From contig CAZIFB010000013.1 of the NCBI GenBank assembly GCA_964538915.1, positions 33,712 to 97,711 on the forward strand: 64,000 nucleotides of DNA, read 5' to 3'. Of this stretch, positions 57,837 to 64,000 are shown piece after piece. Under the pieces are notes generated by a model. The model was not told the origin of the DNA, made no database searches, and saw only the letters and a program-made list of their open reading frames with translations. The translations under genes were made by a program, and so were the position numbers. Numbering within the stretch: position 1 is the stretch's first letter; each line of letters starts with the position of its first letter. Source of the stretch: JAEUHQ01 sp964538915 (GTDB lineage: Bacteria > Planctomycetota > UBA1135 > UBA2386).

Positions 57837-58781
57837 TCAGTTCGCTTCGACGCGGAACGCAGCCGTCGGCAGGAAGCCGATCGGCTCGAGCAGCACCGCC
57901 TGCGCCCAGAACGTCACCGGCAGGACCGCGGGCGGCAGCGGCAGCACGAACGTCGGGTACCCGGAGGGTGCGGGCGCCATCGGCACGAGGATGTCCGGCG
58001 ACGGCCACAGGATGCACGGGACGGAGAGCGGAGCCAGCACGACGGGCTGCGCCGCGAGCCCGAGCACGAGGACCAACGGCGATGACGCGACGCCGGCGCT
58101 GAACGTCAGGCTGCGGTCGAAGTCCGCGGCAGCGAAGAGTTCGGTTCCCGCCAGGGCGGCGCAACCGGCCACCTCCTGCGTGAGCACGGGTGCGTTCGCC
58201 GGACGAACGGTCAGGTCCAGGCGCAGCGAGCCGAGCCCAGGTGCCGCGATCTGCGTGACGGCGGTCACCCGGATCGGGAACGCCGTCGACCCGACCGGCA
58301 CGACCGGAAACCCTAGTCCCCAACCGAGGCCCTGGTAGTCGACGCTGCCGTCGTCGCCGACGTCGATCAGCACGGTCGGCAGCGGTGCACCGGGCGTGCC
58401 TTGGAATTGCACGGCCAGTTCGAGCTGGACGGTCGTCGGCACCGTGGCGGAGAGGTCGAGCCGGATGTCCGCACTGGCTGTCGCCGCGACCGGCTGCGTG
58501 CTCGTGTTGGTGACACCGACGTGCTGTTCGACCCTCAGCCGCCGCACACCGAGGTACTCCTGCACCAGGTGGTTGGACACCGCCAGGCTGTTGTTGCCTG
58601 CGGCGTCCTGAGCGCCCGTGGCGAGGATCGAGGGGATCAGGTTCGTGGTCTGCGTTTCGGCGACGCTGCCGGCGACCGCGGTGACCGACAACGGCGAGAC
58701 CGCGACGGGTTGCATCGAGACCTGCTGGGCGGTCGCGGCGGTGGCCAACGACCAGAGAACGACGGACAAGCGATGGGACAC
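57837..58781 (-). CDS. Secreted paralogous beta-protein, copy A
   Basis: A 314-residue exported protein; the GTG start has GGAGG 5 nt upstream. Signal LSVVLWSLATAATAQQ. The mature part begins VSMQPVAVSPLSVTAV, includes a calcium-site-like DVGDDGSVDYQG, and ends with the shared C-terminal block LPLPPAVLPVTFWAQAV followed by LLEPIGFLP. It is homologous over its whole length to the next two genes. Three copies in tandem on one strand suggest an expanded surface or extracellular protein family. No enzymatic motif. Confidence 0.82.
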   Translation of the reverse strand: MSHRLSVVLWSLATAATAQQVSMQPVAVSPLSVTAVAGSVAETQTTNLIPSILATGAQDAAGNNSLAVSNHLVQEYLGVRRLRVEQHVGVTNTSTQPVAATASADIRLDLSATVPTTVQLELAVQFQGTPGAPLPTVLIDVGDDGSVDYQGLGWGLGFPVVPVGSTAFPIRVTAVTQIAAPGLGSLRLDLTVRPANAPVLTQEVAGCAALAGTELFAAADFDRSLTFSAGVASSPLVLVLGLAAQPVVLAPLSVPCILWPSPDILVPMAPAPSGYPTFVLPLPPAVLPVTFWAQAVLLEPIGFLPTAAFRVEAN

Positions 58782-58836
58782 GACTTCCTCCGGGGAATGC
58801 GCCGGATAGCCGCGCCCCCGGGAAAGGTCACACGGG

Positions 58837-59775
58837 TCAATTCGCCTGGATGCGGTAGGCGCCCGTCGCTTCGAACCCGGCCGGCGTGAGCGGCACTCCC
58901 TGCGCCCAGAACGTCACCGGACGCACGGCCGGCGGCAGCGGCAGCGAATAGCCGAGAGGACTCGGGATCACCGCCACGATGTCGAGCGTCGGCAGCACGA
59001 CGCACGGTGTCGGAGCCGCGGACGGCAGCACGAACGGGAACACACCGAGCCCGAAGACGAGCAGCACCGGGCCCGTCGGCGGCAGGCCGAACGTGCCGAA
59101 CTCGACGCCGCCGCCGAACGTGCGGAACGCGTAGAGGTGGTACGGCACGCTGCAGCCGAACAGCACGACGTCGATCTGCGTCGGATGCTCGGGCGCGACG
59201 CCGACGGTGACGCTGCTCACGACCGAACCCGTGATCGCGAGCGACGATTCGGTACGCACACGAACGAACGTCGGCGCCGGGCCGAGCACCCTCGCGATCG
59301 CGAACGACGGCGTCGCCGGTCCAGACTGCCAGTCGATCGAGCCGTCGTCGTCGATGTCCACCTGCAGCGCCGGCGCCGGCGCGCCGCCCGTGGCGGCGAG
59401 CGTGGACGAGACCTGCAGCACGACGGACTCGTTCGTGGCCGCCGCGAACTGGAGGAGCACCTCCGCGGTCGCCGACGCCGAACTCGCGGGGACCGCCGCG
59501 GTCGCGACGTCGAGACGGTGCTCGATCGTCGCGGTGCAGCCGATTGCAAGCTGCGTCAGGTTCGTGGTGACGCGCGCCGACGCGCTCTCGACGCCCGTGG
59601 TCTGCGCGGACGTCACGAGGCCCGGCACCACGACGCTGCTCTGTGTGTCGACGGTGCCGGCGACGGTCGTCGATGCGACGATCGGTCCGATCGTCTGCGC
59701 CCCGACCGTGACCTGCTGCGCGAACAGACCCGCCGGAGCGCCGGCGACGAGGGCGATCGAAAGGGCGCGGAACAT
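58837..59775 (-). CDS. Secreted paralogous beta-protein, copy B
   Basis: A 312-residue exported protein, signal LSIALVAGAPAGLFAQQ. Opens VTVGAQTIGPIVASTTVAG, carries DIDDDGSIDWQSG at the site matching copy A, and ends LPLPPAVRPVTFWAQGV plus a TPAGFEATGAY tail. A CATACT box lies 6 nt before the ATG, while copies A and C have Shine-Dalgarno sequences, so B may be the one with its own leaderless promoter. Function unknown. Confidence 0.82.
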   Translation of the reverse strand: MFRALSIALVAGAPAGLFAQQVTVGAQTIGPIVASTTVAGTVDTQSSVVVPGLVTSAQTTGVESASARVTTNLTQLAIGCTATIEHRLDVATAAVPASSASATAEVLLQFAAATNESVVLQVSSTLAATGGAPAPALQVDIDDDGSIDWQSGPATPSFAIARVLGPAPTFVRVRTESSLAITGSVVSSVTVGVAPEHPTQIDVVLFGCSVPYHLYAFRTFGGGVEFGTFGLPPTGPVLLVFGLGVFPFVLPSAAPTPCVVLPTLDIVAVIPSPLGYSLPLPPAVRPVTFWAQGVPLTPAGFEATGAYRIQAN

Positions 59776-59781
59776 GCGGCG

Positions 59782-59787
59782 AGTATG
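59782..59787 (-). promoter_or_regulatory. -10-like CATACT 6 nt before copy B
   Basis: Minus-strand CATACT then CGCCGC then ATG at 59775. No -35 at 17 nt. Confidence 0.45.
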
Positions 59788-59872
59788 CCGCGCGCTGCGA
59801 TCTCCGGGGGCGAAGCGGCAGAAACGACCCGCTTCGAACGCCCTGCGTTGCCGCGAACGCGGGCCCGAGCCC

Positions 59873-59900
59873 GAGCGAGCGCCCCGCGGGCGCTTCGCTC
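59873..59900. terminator. Strong stem-loop at the 3' end of copy C
   Basis: GAGCGAGCGCCC-CGC-GGGCGCTTCGCTC: 12 bp with a single bulge. On the minus strand it begins inside the stop codon of copy C and precedes copy B. No T-run, but the most stable hairpin noticed in the window. Confidence 0.5.
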
Positions 59901-60879
59901 AGTGCGCGTCGACCTGCAGCGTGTCCGTGGTGAGCAGACCCTGCGGCGCGATGCGAACTCCCTGCGCCCAGAAGGTCACGGGACGCACCGCCGGCGGCAA
60001 CGGCAGCGTCGACTGGAGGAAGCCGCCGGCCCCGGGCGCCATGAACAGGATCAGGTCCGGCGACGGGAACAGCACGCACGGCAGCGCGGCGCCGGCCGGA
60101 GGCAGCAGGATGGGCTGCACCCCGAGTCCGAGGACCAGCACCACGGGCGCCGCCTGCGACGGGAACGCGGAGAACGTCACCGAGCCGTCGAACAGGGGCG
60201 ATGCGAGCATGCTGTTCGCGAGGCCATCGCAGCCGAATCCGATCTTCGTGGCCGACGTGAAGGGGGCGGGCGTGATGTTGAACGTAACCGCGAACGACGC
60301 ATTGCCGTCGATGGCGAGCGAAGACGCCAGGTGCAGTCGCACCGGAGTCGGCGTGGGCCCGACGACCATCGGGAACGGCGCGATCGTCGCGGGAGGAGGC
60401 ACGGGCTGGCCGGGTGCGTTCGAGTACTCGAGGACCCCGTCGTTCGACACGTCGACCTCGAGCAGCGGCAGTGCCGCACCCGCGGTGCCGCCGTACTCCT
60501 GGTCGATCCGCACCCACACCGTGGTGAAGGAGGTCGCGACGAGGGTGACCACGACGTCCGAGTCGCAATCGACGTGCGCCGCGAGCCCGCCGCTCGACAC
60601 ACCCATCAGGTGCTCGATGCGGAACTGCTGCTCGGCCTGTGTCGCCCAAGACGACGCGGTCAGCAGGCTGGCGGCGTTCCCGCCGCCCGAACTGGCACCG
60701 GCGCCGATCGCGTCGACGGCGACCACCGACGACGCGGTGTTGGTGATCGCACCGACGGTGGCCGAGGTCGAGTGCGGGGAAGCGAGCACGGCACCCATCG
60801 AGACCTGCTGAGCGACAACACTCGCGCCGAGCCCCGAAACCTCACCCGCAAGGAAGAGAAGTCGACTGGTCTGGTTCAT
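59899..60879 (-). CDS. Secreted paralogous beta-protein, copy C
   Basis: A 326-residue exported protein, first of the tandem triplet in transcription order. GGAGA 5 nt before the ATG. Signal region LLFLAGEVSGLGASVVAQQ. Opens VSMGAVLASPHSTSATVGA, has a DVSNDGVLEY counterpart to the acidic site of copies A and B, and ends LPLPPAVRPVTFWAQGV with a RIAPQGLL tail. The paired Cys residues (FGCDGLAN, LPCVLFPSPD) could form a disulfide. Confidence 0.82.
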   Translation of the reverse strand: MNQTSRLLFLAGEVSGLGASVVAQQVSMGAVLASPHSTSATVGAITNTASSVVAVDAIGAGASSGGGNAASLLTASSWATQAEQQFRIEHLMGVSSGGLAAHVDCDSDVVVTLVATSFTTVWVRIDQEYGGTAGAALPLLEVDVSNDGVLEYSNAPGQPVPPPATIAPFPMVVGPTPTPVRLHLASSLAIDGNASFAVTFNITPAPFTSATKIGFGCDGLANSMLASPLFDGSVTFSAFPSQAAPVVLVLGLGVQPILLPPAGAALPCVLFPSPDLILFMAPGAGGFLQSTLPLPPAVRPVTFWAQGVRIAPQGLLTTDTLQVDAH

Positions 60880-61024
60880 GCTGGTCTCCGAGAGGCGCCC
60901 CGGATGGCCCGCGTCCTCCGGCCCGTAACACGACCAGCGTCGTGGCGAGCTTCGATCGTGACCTTCCCCGCCGTCGCCCCGCGTCGCTCACTGCCGAGTC
61001 ACGCCGCCGGCGCGGCGGCGCCGC

Positions 61025-61528
61025 TCACCCGGTGACGCCGCCGAGCTTGCCGCAGCACTTCTTGTGCTTCTTGCCGCTGCCGCACGGGCACGGCTCGTTG
61101 GGCCCGACCTTCTTCTCGAGGCGCTTGAACGGCCGCGGCTTCACCTCGATCCCGTCGACGAAGTACCAGACGCCGTCCTCCTTGCGGAAGCTCGCGATCT
61201 CGTGGTGCGTGATGTCCTCGCCGGCGATCGTGTAGTAGGCCTTGAAGTCGACGAAGCCTTCGGTGTCCTTCGCGCCGCCGTTCGTGACTTCGAGCACTTC
61301 CATGCGGTGCCACACGGCACGCTTGCTCCACTGCTCGGTCGCGTTGCGATCGACGAACTGGCGGCCGTCCGGCGACTGGCTCTCGACGATCCAGTCGACG
61401 TTGCCGGTCGCGTAGGCGGTGTAGCGCGACCGCATGAGCTGCTCGGCGGTGGTCGCGGACTGCTTCTTCGTGAGGATCGGTTCGCAGCAGGACGCGAAGT
61501 CCTTGCCGCTCGTGCACGGGCACTTCAT
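61025..61528 (-). CDS. YchJ-like protein with two SEC-C-type zinc motifs
   Basis: A 167-residue cytoplasmic protein. The N-terminal KCPCTSGKDFASCC and the C-terminal PCPCGSGKKHKKCC are both Cys-rich SEC-C-type zinc ribbons; the middle (EQLMRSRYTAYATGNVDWIV, FVDFKAYYTIAGE) is the NTF2-like YchJ/UPF0225 domain. The family function is unknown. It follows waaA by 32 nt but has its own TTGACC-17-TACGGT promoter overlapping the waaA stop. ATG 61528; the extension upstream is antisense. Confidence 0.92.
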   Translation of the reverse strand: MKCPCTSGKDFASCCEPILTKKQSATTAEQLMRSRYTAYATGNVDWIVESQSPDGRQFVDRNATEQWSKRAVWHRMEVLEVTNGGAKDTEGFVDFKAYYTIAGEDITHHEIASFRKEDGVWYFVDGIEVKPRPFKRLEKKVGPNEPCPCGSGKKHKKCCGKLGGVTG

Positions 61529-61535
61529 CGGCGCG

Positions 61536-61564
61536 ACCGTAGGGAACCGTGCGGCGGCGGTCAA
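61536..61564 (-). promoter_or_regulatory. Promoter of the ychJ-like gene overlapping the waaA stop, leaderless spacing
   Basis: Minus-strand TTGACC (61564-61559), 17-nt spacer, TACGGT (61541-61536), then CGCGCCG and ATG at 61528. The -35 covers the waaA stop codon. Confidence 0.6.
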
Positions 61565-62958
61565 CCTTGCGGACGCGCAGCCCGCGACGGCAGCAGGCCG
61601 GCGACGAGATCGAACGTGCGCGCCGTGGCGCCCTGGTTCTTCGTGATGACCTCGCGAGCCCGTTCGCCGAGTGCGGCGCGGAGACCGGCGTCGGCGAGCA
61701 GGCGGCCGAGTTCGTCGGGGAACGCCTCGCGCGACGGGACCTGCAGCACGGCATCCGCCTCGCGCAGCAGCTCGACGTCGCGACGGAAGTTCGTCGTGTG
61801 CGGACCGAAGATCACGGCGCGGCCCTGTGCCGCGGGTTCGAGCATGTTCTGGCCGCCGTGCGGGATCAGGCTGCCGCCGACGAAAGCGACATCGCACGCG
61901 GAATAGAAGCGCTGCAGCTGACCGATCGTGTCGACGACGACCACGGTGCGCGGATCGAGCGCGGGCAGGCTCGCACCGGCGATGCTCCATCGCACCGTCG
62001 GCCGACCGAGGGCCTCGACCGCGGCACACACGGACGCGGCCCGTTCGGGGTGGCGCGGCACGAGCACGGTGCGCACCGCGAGGCCGCGGCTCGCGACCAC
62101 TTCGTCGATCGCCCGCACGACCACGGTTTCTTCGTCGTCGTGCGTCGAACCCGCGACGAGCACGAGTTCGCCGCGCGGCGACAGCCACGGGCGCAACGTG
62201 GCGCGCGCGCTCGCGTGGTCCCCCATCACGACACTGTCGTACTTCATGTTCCCGGTGACGTGCACTCGCGCGGAGTCGACGCCGAGATCGAGGAGCCGCT
62301 TCTGGTAGGCCCGGTCCTGCACGCAGTAGGTGCTGATGAGGTCCAACTGCGGCAGGAGGCCGCGCGCGAGCCGATAGCCGCGGAACGTGCGTTCGCTGAT
62401 GCGCCCGTTGATCACGGCGACGGGGATGCCGCGATGGTGCGCCGCCTGGAGGAAGTTCGGCCAGATCTCGAGCTCCATGAGGAGCACGCAGCGCGGCCGG
62501 ATGCGCGCGATCGCGCGCGCGGGGAAGTTGGCGAAGTCGAGCGGGTAGAAGACGACCGGCAGGTCCTTGTACTCCTGCCGCGCGACGAGGTGGCCGTTCG
62601 GGGTCGTCGTCGAGACGACGATGCGGATGTCGGGTCGCTGCTTTCGCAGTTGCGCGATGAAGTTGCTCGCGGCCTTCACTTCACCGACGGACACACCGTG
62701 GATCCACACCGCGTCCTCGCCGCCGAGGCTCTTCGGCAGGAAGCCCATCCGCTCCTTCAGGCTCGAACGCTGGCGGCGATCGACCAGCGAACGCCACAGG
62801 AGCAGCGGGCTGTAGACGAGGAACGCCAGCAGGAAGATCGGCTGGTACAGACCCATCGTGAGCCAGCCGCGCACGCGACTCCGCGCCCGGGGCAGCGCCG
62901 TCGCGGAGGACGCCCCCGCGCGCGGATCGATCGGACCTGGCGCGGAGGCGATCGGCAT
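61561..62958 (-). CDS. waaA: 3-deoxy-D-manno-octulosonic acid (Kdo) transferase
   Basis: A 465-residue GT30-family enzyme that attaches Kdo to lipid A at the inner membrane. Membrane anchor at about 35-55; IHGVSVGEVKAA with the catalytic Glu, PLDFANFPARAIARIRP, LMELEIWPNFL, VINGRISERTFRGYR, VTGNMKYDS, and FVGGSLIPHGGQNMLEPAA are all family hallmarks. The stop of secA and the ATG at 62958 share one base (TGATG). A start at 62856 (MGLYQPIF) would give the 431-residue length usual for the family; I keep 62958 because of the coupling. It completes, with lpxA, evidence for LPS. Confidence 0.93.
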   Translation of the reverse strand: MPIASAPGPIDPRAGASSATALPRARSRVRGWLTMGLYQPIFLLAFLVYSPLLLWRSLVDRRQRSSLKERMGFLPKSLGGEDAVWIHGVSVGEVKAASNFIAQLRKQRPDIRIVVSTTTPNGHLVARQEYKDLPVVFYPLDFANFPARAIARIRPRCVLLMELEIWPNFLQAAHHRGIPVAVINGRISERTFRGYRLARGLLPQLDLISTYCVQDRAYQKRLLDLGVDSARVHVTGNMKYDSVVMGDHASARATLRPWLSPRGELVLVAGSTHDDEETVVVRAIDEVVASRGLAVRTVLVPRHPERAASVCAAVEALGRPTVRWSIAGASLPALDPRTVVVVDTIGQLQRFYSACDVAFVGGSLIPHGGQNMLEPAAQGRAVIFGPHTTNFRRDVELLREADAVLQVPSREAFPDELGRLLADAGLRAALGERAREVITKNQGATARTFDLVAGLLPSRAARPQG

Positions 62959-64000
62959 CAGTCGAACGCCGGCGCGCAGCACTTCTTGTACTTGATGCCC
63001 GAACCGCACGGGCACAGGTCGTTGCGCCCCGGCTTCGGCGCACCGGCAGGCTGCACCGGCGGCTTCGTTGCCGCGGGCCGCGCCTGGGACGGCAGCGGCG
63101 GGAACGCGGGAGCGAGGCGACGCGGCGCGGGCGGCGGTGTCGGCGGCGCAGCCGGAGGCGGCGGCGGTTGCTCGGCCGGCGGCGCGGGCGGCGTCGTGCC
63201 GTCCCCGCCCTGCGGCGCGTCCGACGGTGCGGCCGGTGCCTGCCCGTCGGCGGGAGCCGGCGCGAGAACGAGGCCCTGCGGCGTCGCGCGAAGGAGGAAG
63301 CGTTCGCCGCGCGCCATACGGTCGAGGACTTCCTGCGGGACCTTGCCGGCGGCGACCAGCTGCTCGAACAGCGCCTGCAGTTCCTGCGGCGTGCGCGGCA
63401 TCGGCGGCGGCGCCGCCTGCTGCTGCTGGGCCGGACGCAGCTTGCCCGTCAGCATGTCGCGGAACGTGTCGGTCGCCTCCTTCTTGTACGAGACCGCGGT
63501 GACGTGCTCCGCGATCTCCGTCTTCAGCTGCTGGAACTTCTCGAAGCCTTCCTTCTTGTACTCGTTCTTCGGATCGATCTGCGCGTAGCCGCGGAGCCCG
63601 ACGCCGGTCTTCAGCACCTCCATCGCGTAGAGGTGGTCCTTCCACTTGGCGTCGATGGTCTCGATGACCCAGAGGCGCTGCATCGCGTCCCAGTGCTCGC
63701 CGTAGAGCTTCGCCCGCTCGTCGTGCAGCTTCTCGATGCGCTCCATGATCCAGTCGAAGAGGCGTTCGCGTTCGACGGATTCGAGGCCGTTGAGATCGAG
63801 GTCCTCGTCGCAGCGGTGCAGCAGCCACTTGCGAAGCTCGGGGAAGTCGACCGGCTTGTCCTTGTCGCCGGAGCAGCGCTCGACGACCGGCTCGAGGACC
63901 TCCTCGAACATGCCGAGCACCTTGTCGCGCAGGCCCTTCCACTCCAGCGCTTCCTGGCGCTGGCCGTAGACGAACTTGCGCTGCTTGTCCATCACCTCGT
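62958..64000 (-). CDS. secA: SecA translocase, C-terminal part (cut by window edge)
   Basis: Open frame from the right edge to the stop at 62958. DKQRKFVYGQRQEAL, then IDAKWKDHLYAMEVLKTGVG followed by LRGYAQIDPKNEYKKEGFEKF are the helical scaffold and wing domains of SecA, the ATPase that drives preprotein export. About 130 residues of Gln/Pro/Ala-rich low-complexity linker follow, then the zinc SEC-C end GRNDLCPCGSGIKYKKCC that binds SecB and ribosomes. The N-terminal motor domains lie outside the window. Upstream gene of the waaA transcript. Confidence 0.96.
   Translation of the reverse strand, partial: EVMDKQRKFVYGQRQEALEWKGLRDKVLGMFEEVLEPVVERCSGDKDKPVDFPELRKWLLHRCDEDLDLNGLESVERERLFDWIMERIEKLHDERAKLYGEHWDAMQRLWVIETIDAKWKDHLYAMEVLKTGVGLRGYAQIDPKNEYKKEGFEKFQQLKTEIAEHVTAVSYKKEATDTFRDMLTGKLRPAQQQQAAPPPMPRTPQELQALFEQLVAAGKVPQEVLDRMARGERFLLRATPQGLVLAPAPADGQAPAAPSDAPQGGDGTTPPAPPAEQPPPPPAAPPTPPPAPRRLAPAFPPLPSQARPAATKPPVQPAGAPKPGRNDLCPCGSGIKYKKCCAPAFD

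Noticed and set aside
57829..57846. AGCGAA/TTCGCT stem-loop at the end of copy A of the secreted paralogues
   Set aside because: Overlaps the stop codon, is short, has a 6-nt loop and no T-run; too weak to call a terminator.
1..64000. tRNA/rRNA genes, CRISPR arrays, insertion sequences, phage genes, attachment sites
   Set aside because: None seen by eye: no transposase or integrase motifs, no regular spaced repeats, no tRNA-like cloverleaf ends. Small RNAs cannot be excluded without a covariance search.

Overview
The window is a GC-rich, gene-dense bacterial chromosome segment. I count 58 protein-coding genes, two of them cut by the window edges and one frameshifted, and see no RNA genes, CRISPR arrays or mobile elements. 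It most resembles a Planctomycetota or related PVC-group genome. The main reasons are a giant secreted ThuA / PVC-type dehydrogenase / cytochrome c protein in an operon with a Gfo/Idh/MocA oxidoreductase and a TIM-barrel epimerase, several secreted proteins with a shared C-terminal signature, and a formylglycine-generating enzyme. The cell should have an LPS-type outer membrane, since lpxA and waaA and two BamE-like lipoproteins are present. The lineage call is inference from gene content; no marker gene for phylogeny lies in the window.

Layout. 1-2022: divergent glycogen genes (debranching enzyme, partial; glgC). 2038-11545: an SGNH hydrolase, then two same-strand modules, each with a GTGA overlap: ATP-grasp ligase + COG4947-like esterase (3265-5261) and an S51/GAT1-like protein + enterochelin-esterase-like hydrolase (9477-11545). 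Between them sit a secreted beta-helix protein and a small cassette (AraC/GyrI regulator, broken VOC gene, DUF1579, DUF1801/YdeI). 11677-13563: hybrid histidine kinase. 13590-16701: nucleoside operon (CNT transporter, purine nucleoside phosphorylase, GNAT). 16844-22217: secreted protein, fdhD, S41 protease, RRM RNA-binding protein, lpxA, lipoprotein. 22247-23823: formylglycine-generating enzyme and membrane protein. 23864-28846: unknown protein, pabB-pabC with a crotonase and a cyclophilin, and a second, secreted cyclophilin. 28916-33260: twin lipoproteins, thiolase, HD-GYP protein with an unknown partner. 33297-43300: hydrolase, PIG-L deacetylase, membrane protein, ClC channel, three-module secreted protein, Nudix-MBL fusion with an MFS transporter.

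43323-49415 is a complete xylose operon on the minus strand: PAS-AraC regulator, xylA, MFS sugar transporter, xylB, aldose epimerase. 49487-54990 looks like a second sugar-oxidising operon. 55046-60879 holds an AAA ATPase, an unrecognised 481-residue protein whose promoter contains a perfect inverted repeat, and three tandem secreted paralogues. 61025-64000 is ychJ-like / waaA / secA (partial).

Two organisation-wide patterns stand out. Thirteen gene pairs are joined by 4-nt ATGA/GTGA overlaps, so translational coupling is the rule. Many first-in-operon genes carry a -10-like hexamer (TANNNT) only 6-9 nt before the start codon, which predicts leaderless mRNAs; Shine-Dalgarno sequences are found mostly in front of secreted-protein genes.
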